DNA of 64,000 bases from Emticicia sp. C21 (GTDB lineage: Bacteria; Bacteroidota; Bacteroidia; Cytophagales; Spirosomataceae): the NCBI RefSeq assembly GCF_003418935.1, contig NZ_QVMT01000004.1, positions 62,282 to 126,281 on the forward strand, given 5' to 3'. Both the position numbers and the translations under genes were made by a program. Of the stretch, positions 15,298-25,108 are shown in pieces; position 1 is the first letter of the stretch, and the number at the start of each line of letters is the position of its first letter. Below the pieces are notes generated by a model that worked only from the letters and a program-made list of their open reading frames with translations, was not told where the DNA came from and did no database searches.

Positions 15298-17655
15298 ATG
15301 ATAAGTAACTACTTAAAAATTGCCTGGCGGAATTTGTGGAAAAACAAAACATTCAGCCTTTTAAACATTATGGGTTTGGCTTTGGGGATGGCTTGCAGCC
15401 TTTTGATTATGCTCTGGCTGCAGGACGAAATCCAGAAAGATAAATTCCATAAAAACGGCAAACAATTGTACAGAGTAATGGAAAATCAGTTTTATGCTGG
15501 TGAAACCGTTACTTATGCTTCTACACCGGGGATTCTTTCACAGCATATTACAAAGGATATTCCTGAAATTGAAATGGCAAGCCAGATGCTTTGGGAAGAA
15601 TACCCACTGTTTACGGTTGGCGATAAGTTTGAGAAAGAAAAAGGAAGATACGTAAACGGCGATTTCCTGAACATGTTTACGTTTGAGTTAGAAAAAGGCG
15701 ATGCCCGCACTGCCCTTAAGCGCCCTGACGGAGTTGTCATTTCTAAAAAACTGGCCGATAAATACTTCCCTAACCAGGACCCACTGGGAAAAATCATCAG
15801 AGTAGATAACAAAGATGATGTGATGGTAACAGGTGTATTAAAAGAAATTACAGAACAATCGTCGCTTAAATTTGATTTTCTGATGAGCTTTGAGCGTTGG
15901 CAGAAAACCAATGAATGGTCGAAAGAATGGGGCAACAACGGGCCAAGATGCTATGTGATGTTGAACAAAAATGCGTCGCTTGATAAAGTACAGGCTAAAG
16001 TAAAAGGTTATATCAAAACCAAAAATAAAGATAGCAATGTAGAGTTGTTTTTACAGCCTTACGAGGATGTGTATTTGTACTCAAACTACAAAGCCGGAAT
16101 CCAGGATGGTGGTAGAATCGATTACGTAAAAATGTTTACCATTATTGCCATTTTTATTCTTGTAATTGCCTGTATCAATTTCATGAATCTGGCAACAGCA
16201 CGTTCCATTAAACGTGCAAAAGAAGTTGGGGTGAGAAAAGTTGTAGGGGCAGTACGCTATTCGTTGATTGCGCAATTCTTAGGCGAATCGCTGATCATCG
16301 CTTTCTTAAGTTTGGTTTTTGCGGTTTTTATTGTTTTTCTGATGTTGCCAGCATTCAATACGCTTACAGAGAAGCACCTGAATCTTGATTTCACAGACCC
16401 TCTGTTTTTGTTAATTCTATTAGGTTTGACGATTGTGACAGGTATAGTAGCAGGTTCTTATCCAGCGTTGTTCATGTCTTCTTTAAGACCTGTAGTAGTT
16501 TTGAAAGGAGCCTTGAAATTCAAACCAAGCGCCACTTTCTTCCGTAAAGGCCTGGTAGTTTTTCAGTTTGCGCTTTCTATTATGCTCATTGTAGGAATGT
16601 TGGTAGTATATCGCCAGATAGAATACATTCAGAGCAAAAACCTGGGTTTTGACCGTGAAAACATGTTATATATGCCATTAGAAGGCGATCTGTCAACTAA
16701 TTTCATTTCGTTCAAACAAGAGTTGACCAATATGCCAGGTATTAAATCGGTAACCTGCTCACAGGCTGACCCGTTAGAAGTGGGAAGCTCAACACAAGGG
16801 GTTAACTGGGCAGGAAAAGATACAACCAAGATAATTTTATTCTCGCAGAATCCTGTTTCTTATGACTATCTGACAACGATGGGTATCAAACTAAAAGATG
16901 GCAGAGATTTCTCTACTGCTTTCAGCACTGATACTTCTAACTACATCATTAACGAAGAAGCTGCGAAAAAAATGGGCATGAAAGACCCGGTAGGCAAGGA
17001 AATGTTTATGTGGGGCAGAAAAGGAACAATAGTTGGTTTGGTAAAAAGTTTCCATATCAACTCTTTACACGAAAGTATTCCTCCGTTGATTCTTAATATG
17101 CAGAGAGGGAAAAATTATTGGGGACAAGTGATTGTAAGAACACAAGCCGGACAAACCAAAGAAGCTATTGCGAGTATGGAAAAGGCTTTTAAGAAGTTTA
17201 ATCCTCGTTTCCCATTTTCGTATAAATTCACAGATCAGGAGTTTGCAGCCCAATATAAAGGCGAAAACGTAGTGAGTAAACTAGCCAATTACTTTGCTTT
17301 CTTAGCCATATTTATCTCCTGTTTAGGTTTGTTTGGATTGGCTATGTTCACAGCCGAGCAACGTACCAAAGAGATTGGTGTAAGAAAAGTATTGGGTGCA
17401 AGTGTAGTAAGTATTACAGCCATGCTATCAAAAGACTTTTTGAAACTGGTATTGATTTCGGCCATAATTGCATTCCCGTTAGCCTGGTATCTGATGAAGA
17501 ACTGGTTGCAGAAATATGCTTATCGCATCGAAATTCAGTGGTGGTTTTTCCTTGTAGCAGGAATATTAGCCTGTTTGATTGCTTTATTAACTGTGAGCTA
17601 TCAATCAATCAAAGCAGCATTAATGAATCCTATAAAATCTCTTAAAACGGAGTAA
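15298..17655 (+). CDS. MacB/FtsX-type ABC transporter permease
   Basis: A 785-residue inner-membrane protein with the duplicated layout common in Bacteroidota: first span (about 21-45), MacB-type periplasmic core, three-span FtsX domain (about 280-400), second span (about 425-445), second periplasmic core and a final three-span FtsX domain (about 670-775). Signature turns before the FtsX domains, RAKEVGVRKVVGA and RTKEIGVRKVLGA, are present twice. No ATP-binding subunit is adjacent, so it would rely on an ATPase encoded elsewhere. It is monocistronic under a sigma-54 promoter with two activator-like sites, so it should be switched on by a specific signal. Cargo (lipoprotein, antimicrobial peptide or signal) is unknown. 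Confidence 0.92.
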   Translation: MISNYLKIAWRNLWKNKTFSLLNIMGLALGMACSLLIMLWLQDEIQKDKFHKNGKQLYRVMENQFYAGETVTYASTPGILSQHITKDIPEIEMASQMLWEEYPLFTVGDKFEKEKGRYVNGDFLNMFTFELEKGDARTALKRPDGVVISKKLADKYFPNQDPLGKIIRVDNKDDVMVTGVLKEITEQSSLKFDFLMSFERWQKTNEWSKEWGNNGPRCYVMLNKNASLDKVQAKVKGYIKTKNKDSNVELFLQPYEDVYLYSNYKAGIQDGGRIDYVKMFTIIAIFILVIACINFMNLATARSIKRAKEVGVRKVVGAVRYSLIAQFLGESLIIAFLSLVFAVFIVFLMLPAFNTLTEKHLNLDFTDPLFLLILLGLTIVTGIVAGSYPALFMSSLRPVVVLKGALKFKPSATFFRKGLVVFQFALSIMLIVGMLVVYRQIEYIQSKNLGFDRENMLYMPLEGDLSTNFISFKQELTNMPGIKSVTCSQADPLEVGSSTQGVNWAGKDTTKIILFSQNPVSYDYLTTMGIKLKDGRDFSTAFSTDTSNYIINEEAAKKMGMKDPVGKEMFMWGRKGTIVGLVKSFHINSLHESIPPLILNMQRGKNYWGQVIVRTQAGQTKEAIASMEKAFKKFNPRFPFSYKFTDQEFAAQYKGENVVSKLANYFAFLAIFISCLGLFGLAMFTAEQRTKEIGVRKVLGASVVSITAMLSKDFLKLVLISAIIAFPLAWYLMKNWLQKYAYRIEIQWWFFLVAGILACLIALLTVSYQSIKAALMNPIKSLKTE

Positions 17656-17659
17656 ATCG

Positions 17660-17738
17660 CATGGGGTATGGAGCGTAGGTCATGGGGACAAATATCCTCT
17701 TGCCATATGCCCTTACCCCTCTGCCCTATGCTCCATAA
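17660..17738. repeat. Intergenic imperfect palindrome, TATGGAGC-type
   Basis: The left half includes TATGGAGCGTAGG (17667-17679); the right half includes CCCTATGCTCCATA (17724-17737), its near-inverse. Both halves are built from degenerate repeats of CATGGGG / CCCTATGC units. It lies just after the permease stop and may also terminate transcription. Confidence 0.6.
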
Positions 17739-17749
17739 ACCAACGAAGC

Positions 17750-18049
17750 ATGGCACATATAGCAATCCCGATTCCGTCGCTTCCGGGTAAGCAGGACATC
17801 GAAATCGAAGTTACCATTAATGGTTTAAAACAACAGCTCCACTACCGTGTTGAGCTTTTCTATTGGGATGAATGCGAGTTCCCAACGGTTGACCGTGCAG
17901 AGTGTATCAGGAATATGTTGTCGAGGTATGATCAGGACTGGACCCTGTATTATATCGGCTCTCCTACCGAAGCCTTTGTACCGATTACCTTTGTAAAAAG
18001 AGCAGATTTGCCTTTGCAGAGAAAATTAACAAAAGGGGTAGAACTATGA
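17750..18049 (+). CDS. Conserved hypothetical protein, 99 aa
   Basis: A small soluble protein without signal peptide, membrane segment or recognisable motif. It begins MAHIAIPIPSLPGKQDIEIE and contains a Cys/Asp/Glu-rich centre (YWDECEFPTVDRAECI). The frame is followed 50 bases later by a strong terminator, and there is no competing frame, so I consider it real. Function is unknown. It is separated from the permease by a palindromic repeat and is probably transcribed alone. Confidence 0.6.
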   Translation: MAHIAIPIPSLPGKQDIEIEVTINGLKQQLHYRVELFYWDECEFPTVDRAECIRNMLSRYDQDWTLYYIGSPTEAFVPITFVKRADLPLQRKLTKGVEL

Positions 18050-18098
18050 TATAAACTCTACAGTTATTAACCTTAATTACAACTAAGACATCATTAAT

Positions 18099-18129
18099 GC
18101 TTCCTTTTATAGGTTCTATAAAAGGAAGC
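18099..18129 (+). terminator. Intrinsic terminator between convergent genes
   Basis: Perfect 13-bp stem GCTTCCTTTTATA (18099-18111) / TATAAAAGGAAGC (18117-18129) followed by a T-rich tract. Confidence 0.8.
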
Positions 18130-18144
18130 TCATTTTTGTTTTAT

Positions 18145-19221
18145 CTATCCTCTGCGTTTCCTGACATCTACATGGTCGGCGTCACCAATCAAAAAGCCAT
18201 AAGGCCTTAGTCCCTCAATCGAATCAAAAATTACTTTAATAATAGCCGTAATTGGTAAGGCAAGTACCAAGCCCGAAAGTCCCCATAGATTACCAAAAAT
18301 AATCAAGGCAATAATAGCCGCCATTGAGTTGATACTTACCTTAGAACCTACCACATAAGGTGTAATAAAGTTACCTTCTAAGAACTGTACCCCACCAAAC
18401 AAAGCAGCAACCCCTAATGCGTACCATGCTGAGTCTTTAGTAATCAAGGCAAATATTATGGGCAATAGCGAGCCGATAGCTACGCCTATGTAGGGAATAA
18501 GCACCAGAATAGCTGCAAAAAAACCGAAGAAAAAGGCATGTTCAATACCTAAAATAAGCAGACCCAAAGTGTTAAGAATACCGATAATGCCGATTACTAT
18601 TATCAATCCTACTACATAATTCACTACTACATCTTTTACTTTTTTCAAAACAACATCTACCCGATGATTGCTCACAGGTTTCAAAGCCTTATAGAAAAAT
18701 ACACGTATAAAATCACGGTAAAGTAATAGTAAAAAGACATAAAGAGGGATTAAGGTAAGATTGCCTAATAGCCCGGTTGTGGTCGAAAGTGTATTAGTAA
18801 TTAAGTCGCTGTTATTCTTTAAAAATTCAGTAAGATATTTCTGTCCTTCTATACGCTGTTTGGTACGGCTGATATGGAAATTATCCCGAATCATAAATTG
18901 AAAATCGCGATACCATTTTTCAGCTTTTTCTGACAGTTGTGGTAATACTTCTTCCAAATCCATTATCTGGGTATAAATAATGTAGAAGAACAATGTCATA
19001 AAGCCTAAAGTCAGCAAAATAGCTACTGTAATAGCTAACCACCTCGGGCAACCATATTTTTCTAAGAACTGTGAGACAGGTACCAGCAACAAAGCAATTA
19101 TTCCCGAAAAAGTCAATGGAATAAGCAAATCCCGCAAGATATACATGCCATAAATAACAATTACCAGGGAAATCAGAATATAAGCAAGACGCGTATAAAA
19201 TGGCTGTTGGCGTGGTAGCAT
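18145..19221 (-). CDS. AI-2E family transporter (PerM/UPF0118)
   Basis: A 358-residue inner-membrane protein with about eight hydrophobic spans and the family's soluble loop between spans 3 and 4 (about residues 75-140). The C-terminal half carries the conserved pattern FFAAILVLIPYIGVAIGS and GNFITPYVVGSKVSINS. Members export autoinducer-2 or act as Na+/H+ antiporters; substrate cannot be predicted. It is monocistronic with a minus-strand -7 box at 19279-19286 and a shared terminator downstream. Confidence 0.92.
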   Translation of the reverse strand: MLPRQQPFYTRLAYILISLVIVIYGMYILRDLLIPLTFSGIIALLLVPVSQFLEKYGCPRWLAITVAILLTLGFMTLFFYIIYTQIMDLEEVLPQLSEKAEKWYRDFQFMIRDNFHISRTKQRIEGQKYLTEFLKNNSDLITNTLSTTTGLLGNLTLIPLYVFLLLLYRDFIRVFFYKALKPVSNHRVDVVLKKVKDVVVNYVVGLIIVIGIIGILNTLGLLILGIEHAFFFGFFAAILVLIPYIGVAIGSLLPIIFALITKDSAWYALGVAALFGGVQFLEGNFITPYVVGSKVSINSMAAIIALIIFGNLWGLSGLVLALPITAIIKVIFDSIEGLRPYGFLIGDADHVDVRKRRG

Positions 19222-19278
19222 AACAATAGGTTAGAAAATAATTAGAGACTATTTATGGGTACCTGTTTTCAAACAATC

Positions 19279-19286
19279 CAAAATTA
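19279..19286 (-). promoter_or_regulatory. -7 box TAATTTTG for the AI-2E transporter
   Basis: CAAAATTA on the plus strand is TAATTTTG read on the minus strand, 58 bases before the start codon. Confidence 0.45.
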
Positions 19287-19347
19287 ACTAACTTGTTGAC
19301 TAAATTCAAACTTTTAGAAAACGATTTGATCATACTATTACAATTAC

Positions 19348-20184
19348 ATGTTTCTTTATAAAATTTATATGCTGCTGTTTTCGATGAAAGTTGCGCTGTG
19401 CAATTGTCATTCCGAAATAAATAAAAGTGGTTTTCAGGCTGCCAAAACCCAGTATACTATCACAAAAACAGGCCGTATGCCTGTATGTATCAACGAAAAT
19501 TCCGGCCTTACTCCTGCCTGGCAGGAAAATTATTACTGGACACATAATGACGGAGGTGGGAATACTGAACTATATATGATTGACAAAAGAGGTTATATTT
19601 TCGATACCTTATTTGTCAATGACTCGCAGAATATTGATTGGGAAGAGCTAACCAAAGACGACCAGGGGAATATCTATATCGGTGATTTTGGTAATAATAG
19701 TCAAGCACGCCAGGACTTGAGCATCTACAAACATAAAAACAGCAAAACTGAAAAAATTACTTTCCACTATGCCGACCAGACGGAGTTTCCGGCTCAAAAA
19801 CGCGTCTTCGACTGTGAAGCATTTTTCTGGTTTAAAGGTAATCTTTACCTTTTCTCGAAAGACTGGTCTAATACGCATCACACCAAGCTATACGTAATGC
19901 CGGATAAAGCCGGAGATTATGCTATAAGCCCGAAAGACAGTGTCTTTTTAAAAAGCCCCATAACGGCTGCCGATATAAGCCCCGATGGAAAGGAGTTTGC
20001 TTTGCTCTCTTATGGGAAGATTTACATTTTCGAAATTGCTAATAATGAGATTAATTTCTCAAAACCAAAGTCGTGCATTAAAATAGGTCGTGCTCAAATG
20101 GAAGCGCTTAATTATACAAGCAATACAGATTTTATCATGACCAATGAGCAACGGAAGATATATACGGTAGTACGAAATAAGTAA
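19348..20184 (+). CDS. Secreted hypothetical protein, probable beta-propeller
   Basis: A 278-residue protein with a hydrophobic N-terminus (MFLYKIYMLLFSMKVALCNC) that could be a signal peptide or a lipoprotein signal with Cys18 or Cys20. The body holds propeller-like segments such as NIDWEELTKDDQGNIYIGDF, DCEAFFWFKGNLYLFSKDW and ADISPDGKEFALLSYGKIY. A cluster of acidic residues resembles phytase/esterase-like propellers, but no family is certain. It converges with the DUF1361 gene with a hairpin over both stops. Function unknown. Confidence 0.7.
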   Translation: MFLYKIYMLLFSMKVALCNCHSEINKSGFQAAKTQYTITKTGRMPVCINENSGLTPAWQENYYWTHNDGGGNTELYMIDKRGYIFDTLFVNDSQNIDWEELTKDDQGNIYIGDFGNNSQARQDLSIYKHKNSKTEKITFHYADQTEFPAQKRVFDCEAFFWFKGNLYLFSKDWSNTHHTKLYVMPDKAGDYAISPKDSVFLKSPITAADISPDGKEFALLSYGKIYIFEIANNEINFSKPKSCIKIGRAQMEALNYTSNTDFIMTNEQRKIYTVVRNK

Positions 20185-20196
20185 AACACTTATTTC
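20174..20196. terminator. Hairpin spanning two convergent stop codons
   Basis: Stem GAAATAAGT (20174-20182) / ACTTATTTC (20188-20196), five-base loop. Both stop codons fall within it. Confidence 0.5.
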
Positions 20197-20855
20197 AACT
20201 GTATTTGTTTCGTTTCTGTATTTTGAGTAGGACCAAAATTGCGATAAGCCAGATAAAAACCCAAGATAACAAAACCATAAGTACTTGTCAGTTTAAATGC
20301 CATCGGATTCTTAAATTGATGGAGTACTCTTCTTGCAAACCAGAGAGGTTCATTAAATAAATCCCAGCTATTTAATCGGCAGTATCTGCCTAAATAAATA
20401 CCAAAACCTAATAGAATCACACTACTTATAACCGCACTCCATGCCTGTACTTTACCAAGCATGAGTTCAAGGCTTTGATGTACAATGCTTAATGAACTCA
20501 AGCCAATCAATAATCCTGTGACAGCAAAAGTAAAAACCAATAGACTATCGAACCATAGGATATTCTGAGAATAGCCTTTCAAATGCAATAAATCTGTAAT
20601 AATATAAGGGGCATTCGGGAAAAACAATAGCCATAAGAAAAGCATTAAATAGGCTAATAGCCGATAATTCTGCTTCACAGCATGATAACTTATCTGAGCC
20701 AGAATAAGGGGAATCCATGCCAAAAAAAGATTCCACGACAAAAAACTATATTTTATATTGCCTTTTAGTAAAATACGGCCAATAATGAATATACTACATA
20801 AGGCTGTCAGAAAAATTAAACCTTTGGTTGCGCGATTGAATGAGATACTAGGCAT
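20190..20855 (-). CDS. DUF1361 membrane protein
   Basis: A 221-residue inner-membrane protein with about six hydrophobic spans. It holds the DUF1361 signature LLFFPNAPYIITDLLHLKG between spans 3 and 4. The family has no established function. The stop overlaps a hairpin shared with the convergent propeller gene, and another small membrane protein gene lies 57 bases upstream in the same direction, so the two may be co-transcribed. Confidence 0.85.
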   Translation of the reverse strand: MPSISFNRATKGLIFLTALCSIFIIGRILLKGNIKYSFLSWNLFLAWIPLILAQISYHAVKQNYRLLAYLMLFLWLLFFPNAPYIITDLLHLKGYSQNILWFDSLLVFTFAVTGLLIGLSSLSIVHQSLELMLGKVQAWSAVISSVILLGFGIYLGRYCRLNSWDLFNEPLWFARRVLHQFKNPMAFKLTSTYGFVILGFYLAYRNFGPTQNTETKQIQLK

Positions 20856-20912
20856 AATGATATTTCCTTAATAGAGCTTTAAAATAAATTTTTGAATTAT
20901 GTAATTTCTAAA

Positions 20913-21278
20913 CTAAACACCTGCCTCTCTACGTCTCCACCATTTTATTAAAGGGTTTGCAATTAAGGATATAAGAAGAACCAACACCATCTGTAAAAAC
21001 ATAAAAACTAAAACTCCCAAGATAGCCCCTATTCCTTTTTCATCATGCCATACATAACGACTTAAATAATAAATTCCTATTATCCCGGAAATAAAAATCA
21101 GAAAATTAATCACGACAAATATCCAATAATAGTTTTTCTTAACTTCTGCCAAATGCTTAGCAGAAAAATGTATGCAAATGATTAACAACGAGATTAGCAC
21201 AAGAATAAATGTAAGAATCATAGCCGTAGTTGTTTGTATAAGGTATAACAGGTTTTTTAGCCCAATAGTATTAAGCAA
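20913..21278 (-). CDS. Small hypothetical membrane protein
   Basis: A 121-residue protein with three predicted spans and basic ends (IKWWRRREAGV at the C-terminus). The start may instead be the internal Met20 (complement near 21221), which begins directly at the first long hydrophobic span. No family recognised. It is followed by the DUF1361 gene in the same orientation. Confidence 0.6.
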   Translation of the reverse strand: MLNTIGLKNLLYLIQTTTAMILTFILVLISLLIICIHFSAKHLAEVKKNYYWIFVVINFLIFISGIIGIYYLSRYVWHDEKGIGAILGVLVFMFLQMVLVLLISLIANPLIKWWRRREAGV

Positions 21279-21383
21279 CTAATCTAACACTAAAATTTGA
21301 CAACAATTCGTTTCACTAAAAAACTTTACAATTTCTTAGAATATTACTAACTTGCATCATAAATATTATGCAAGCATACTATA

Positions 21384-22676
21384 ATGGAAACCTACGGCAA
21401 AATCCTTAACATTGCTATGCCTATATTTCTGGGTTTAGTATTGTTAGAAAAAATCTACGGCTGGTTCACAAGAAAAGAATCATTCAAAACGATGGATATG
21501 CTTTCGAGCATGACCTCGGGTTATACCAATATCATCAAAGATGTATTAGGTTTAAGCATCTCCTTGCTTACTTACGATTATATGGTGAAACATTGGGCCA
21601 TCTATAAAGTAGAATCCACCATTTGGGTATATATAATAGCTTTTATTGCCTTAGATTTTTCAGGGTACTGGGTACATCGCCTGAGCCATCAGATTAACTT
21701 TTTCTGGAATAAACATGCCATTCATCATAGCAGCGAAGAGTTTAATCTGGCCTGCGCCTTAAGGCAGAGTATCTCAACCTTTGTCAATCTCTTTACGGTT
21801 TTCTTGCTGCCCGCAGCGCTATTGGGAGTAGATGGCAAAGTGATCGCTACTGTGGCACCTTTGCATTTATTTGCCCAATTCTGGTACCACACAGTGTACA
21901 TCCGCAACATGGGTTTTCTGGAAAAAATCATTGTTACCCCTGCTCACCACCGGGTACACCACGCCATTAATTCTGAGTATTTAGACAAGAATCACTCTCA
22001 GATATTCATCATCTGGGATAAGCTCTTTGGTACTTTTCAGGCAGAATTACCGAATGTGCCACCTGTATATGGCATTACTCGTCCGGTTAGTACATGGAAT
22101 CCTATCAAGATTAATTTTCAGCATCTATGGCTCTTGATACAGGATGCTTACAGAACTGATAGTTGGAGAGATAAACTACGCATCTGGTTTATGCCAACGG
22201 GTTGGAGACCTGCCGACGTGCTTGATAAATATCCGGTACATAAAATAGAAGACCCTTATCATTTCGAAAAATATGCACCAAAATCATCCTTATTGATGCA
22301 GATTTGGATATGGATACAATTCCTTTTTACTTTTGCTTTGGTCAGCTATTTCTTTGCCAATCTGGCTAGCATCGGCAGCCCGAATATATTTATCTATGGT
22401 GGTTTTATCTTCCTGATTGTATTCAGCTATACTGAACTAATGGACAGAAATCCTTATGCTTTGTTGTATGAAACACTCAAGAATATCGTAGGCTTAGTGA
22501 TTATCTATCAGATGGGTAGCTGGTTTGATATCAATGAGAAATTGTCTTGGGCTACCGCAGCTATTGCTGCTTATTTTATTCTTTCGACATTAGTAACAGC
22601 CTACTTTGTATGGTTTGATTTACGTAAAGATAAGGTTGTGAGTGAAATAGCTTTTTCTGAAGCGGTGCAGTCTTAA
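21384..22676 (+). CDS. Sterol desaturase / fatty acid hydroxylase family protein
   Basis: A 430-residue di-iron membrane oxygenase. The histidine boxes are HRLSH (98-102), HAIHH (111-115) and HHRVHH (188-193), which bind the two irons. The C-terminal third holds three or four extra spans, giving the long form common in Bacteroidota rather than the 250-residue core. Members hydroxylate lipids or cleave alkylglycerol ethers; the exact substrate cannot be told. A very strong bidirectional terminator follows. Confidence 0.9.
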   Translation: METYGKILNIAMPIFLGLVLLEKIYGWFTRKESFKTMDMLSSMTSGYTNIIKDVLGLSISLLTYDYMVKHWAIYKVESTIWVYIIAFIALDFSGYWVHRLSHQINFFWNKHAIHHSSEEFNLACALRQSISTFVNLFTVFLLPAALLGVDGKVIATVAPLHLFAQFWYHTVYIRNMGFLEKIIVTPAHHRVHHAINSEYLDKNHSQIFIIWDKLFGTFQAELPNVPPVYGITRPVSTWNPIKINFQHLWLLIQDAYRTDSWRDKLRIWFMPTGWRPADVLDKYPVHKIEDPYHFEKYAPKSSLLMQIWIWIQFLFTFALVSYFFANLASIGSPNIFIYGGFIFLIVFSYTELMDRNPYALLYETLKNIVGLVIIYQMGSWFDINEKLSWATAAIAAYFILSTLVTAYFVWFDLRKDKVVSEIAFSEAVQS

Positions 22677-22686
22677 TGTAGATTTA

Positions 22687-22736
22687 TATAAACAATAATA
22701 GCCGAAAATATCTATTTTCGGCTATTATTGTTTATA
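22687..22736. terminator. 24-bp perfect hairpin between convergent genes
   Basis: Arms 22687-22710 and 22713-22736 are exact inverted copies separated by two bases, with the core AATAGCCGAAAATA. It should serve both the hydroxylase and the patatin gene. Confidence 0.85.
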
Positions 22737-22747
22737 AGTGATACCTC

Positions 22748-23665
22748 CTAAACTCTTTCAAACAATTTCTTATAAGCATGTTCATAACCCTGCTTAATAA
22801 CTTCTCTGATATCTTTTGAACTAAAGTCTGTCAATTCTAAGTGGATAGGCTCATCAGGGCGTATAATAGTCAGGTTGACTTTTCTGGCTAATTTAAATGA
22901 GCCTATACTCATATAATTTTCTGCATAGTTTTCTGCCCAGTCAATATCACTATTTTCAAACTGATTTACGGTAATATCTTTTACACGCTCAATCAGACTC
23001 AAAAAACTTCTATAATTAAAATGCTCCATCGGACGATGTTTCGGGTGTGTAGCAATACAATATATCTCGGTAGCACCATCTTCAATGGCTTTTTTCACAG
23101 GTACTACCTCTCTCAATCCTCCGTCCATATAAGCCTCCCGATGGTCGCCGCCAATTTGTATGGCAGGCATAATAAAGGGTAAAGAGCTACTTGCCCGAAG
23201 ATAATCCAGAAAATATTGCTCCAGCGGGTCAACATACTTCATTTCGCCGGTATTAATATTTACAGCTCCTACTTTCAGGTAAATAGGGCTACGGCGAAGT
23301 GTATTAGAATTAATATATTTTCTTAACTTATCGTGTAGCGGATTGGTATCAATCAAGCCATCGAAACGACTCATAATGGTATCAATACCTAAAGAAAATC
23401 TTGATTTCAGAATACCTATATCAGAAGGTTTAGTAATATTTTCAAGCCAGAATCTTAATAGTTTTTTATTGACCACATCCCAGTTAATTTCTCCTTTCTC
23501 GATGTATTGCGCGCCTGCTTCATTGACCATAAAACTGGCATTCAATGCACCTGCAGAAATACCGTAAATCATTTCGGGTCTGAATCCTGTTTCTAAAACT
23601 GCCTGAATTGCGCCTACTTGCCATGCTCCCTTCAATGAGCCACCGCCCAATACTAATGCCTTCAT
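22748..23665 (-). CDS. Patatin-like phospholipase
   Basis: A 305-residue lipid acyl hydrolase. The oxyanion loop is GGGSLKGAW (7-15), the nucleophile elbow GISAG with Ser37, and the catalytic Asp181 in DGG, so the Ser-Asp dyad is complete. No signal peptide, so it is probably cytoplasmic or membrane-associated. It has a minus-strand -7 box at 23731-23738 and ends at a strong shared terminator. Confidence 0.93.
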   Translation of the reverse strand: MKALVLGGGSLKGAWQVGAIQAVLETGFRPEMIYGISAGALNASFMVNEAGAQYIEKGEINWDVVNKKLLRFWLENITKPSDIGILKSRFSLGIDTIMSRFDGLIDTNPLHDKLRKYINSNTLRRSPIYLKVGAVNINTGEMKYVDPLEQYFLDYLRASSSLPFIMPAIQIGGDHREAYMDGGLREVVPVKKAIEDGATEIYCIATHPKHRPMEHFNYRSFLSLIERVKDITVNQFENSDIDWAENYAENYMSIGSFKLARKVNLTIIRPDEPIHLELTDFSSKDIREVIKQGYEHAYKKLFERV

Positions 23666-23730
23666 GTATAATGGTTAAAATTGAATAAGCGAATTAGTGA
23701 ATAATTCGTAAATATTTCAAATATAACATC

Positions 23731-23738
23731 CAAAATTA
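23731..23738 (-). promoter_or_regulatory. -7 box TAATTTTG for the patatin gene
   Basis: CAAAATTA on the plus strand, 66 bases before the start codon on the minus strand. Confidence 0.45.
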
Positions 23739-23961
23739 AATTTGGCTATCAGTCTAATGCGTTTTATATTTGAACCAAATTTGAACATCGGCTTGAATAG
23801 TTTATTTATTAATGTTGGGAATTGAAGATTTAAGATAATTATTAGTTTTTTTTGCATAAAAACACTAAACTTTATACAATTTGCTTAATTCTGCATTAAA
23901 AATCAGTTTTCGGTCGTAACATTGTACCAATAGAGTAAGGTACTGACTTACTCACGTCTTC

Positions 23962-24936
23962 ATGTCTTTAAATATAAAGCAAATACAGGCTCCTATTGAG
24001 CAGGAATTGAAGGTTTTTGAGAAGAAATTCCGTCAGTCTATGAAAACTGACGTCATGCTTCTAGACCAGATTATGAACTACATCGTACACCGCAAAGGGA
24101 AACAAGTACGACCGATGTTTGTTTTTCTGATGGCTGGTACAATAGGCACTATCAGCGAATCAACGCACCGCGGGGCTGCTATGATAGAACTCCTGCACAC
24201 AGCTACTTTAGTACATGACGATGTGGTGGATGATTCTAATTATCGCCGAGGTTTCTTCTCAATCAATGCCCTCTGGAAAAATAAAATAGCCGTATTAGTA
24301 GGAGATTATCTTCTCTCTCGTGGATTATTACTAAGTGTGAATAATAAAGAGTTTCACCTGCTTGAAATCATGTCGACAGCAGTGAAAGAAATGAGTGAGG
24401 GTGAGCTTCTACAGATGGAAAAAGCCCGGAGGCTTGATATAACTGAAGACTTATACTATGAGGTAATCCGCCAGAAAACTGCGTCCTTGATTGCTTCTTG
24501 CTGTGCAGCAGGCGCAGCTTCAGTAAGCGCCGATGAAGCCACTATTGCTAAATGCAAACTTTTAGGTGAAAAAATCGGTATGGCTTTTCAGATAAAAGAT
24601 GATTTGTTTGATTATGGCGATGCAGAAATAGGTAAACCAACCGGTATTGATATTAAGGAGAAAAAAATGACCTTGCCACTCATTTATGCCTTAAATCATG
24701 CTACATGGTCTGAAAAAAGAAATATTATTAATTTGATAAAAAATCATTCCGAAAACCCTAAAAAGGTTGAGGAAGTGATTACCTTTGTAAAAAGCTCTGG
24801 TGGTATTCACTACACCACCGAAGTAATGAAACGCTACGTCGACGAAGCTAAAGAGATTCTGTTTACTTTCCCCGACTCCATTTTCCGCCAATCTTTACAT
24901 GATCTGATTCAATTTACTATTGAACGGACTAAATAA
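23962..24936 (+). CDS. Polyprenyl diphosphate synthase (trans-isoprenyl)
   Basis: A 324-residue chain-elongating prenyltransferase, likely making the octaprenyl/heptaprenyl side chain of menaquinone in the cytoplasm. The first Asp-rich motif is DDVVDD (86-91) and the second DDLFD (213-217), both intact, with KGKQVRP for diphosphate binding at 46-51. Chain length cannot be safely read from the sequence. It is monocistronic; the 296-base upstream gap holds the patatin promoter and otherwise only AT-rich DNA. Confidence 0.93.
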   Translation: MSLNIKQIQAPIEQELKVFEKKFRQSMKTDVMLLDQIMNYIVHRKGKQVRPMFVFLMAGTIGTISESTHRGAAMIELLHTATLVHDDVVDDSNYRRGFFSINALWKNKIAVLVGDYLLSRGLLLSVNNKEFHLLEIMSTAVKEMSEGELLQMEKARRLDITEDLYYEVIRQKTASLIASCCAAGAASVSADEATIAKCKLLGEKIGMAFQIKDDLFDYGDAEIGKPTGIDIKEKKMTLPLIYALNHATWSEKRNIINLIKNHSENPKKVEEVITFVKSSGGIHYTTEVMKRYVDEAKEILFTFPDSIFRQSLHDLIQFTIERTK

Positions 24937-25108
24937 ATAGAATATTCAGAACTGAACATTTATTCTATTTATACAATTGATACAGTACGTGCAATTCTTA
25001 CAAAAAAATCAATTCGGAGTATATGTTCTATACGTTCAGTAAATTTCCATTATCCAATCTTATCGATTTATATTAAATAAATAATATATTCTAAATTTTC
25101 AGAATAAA

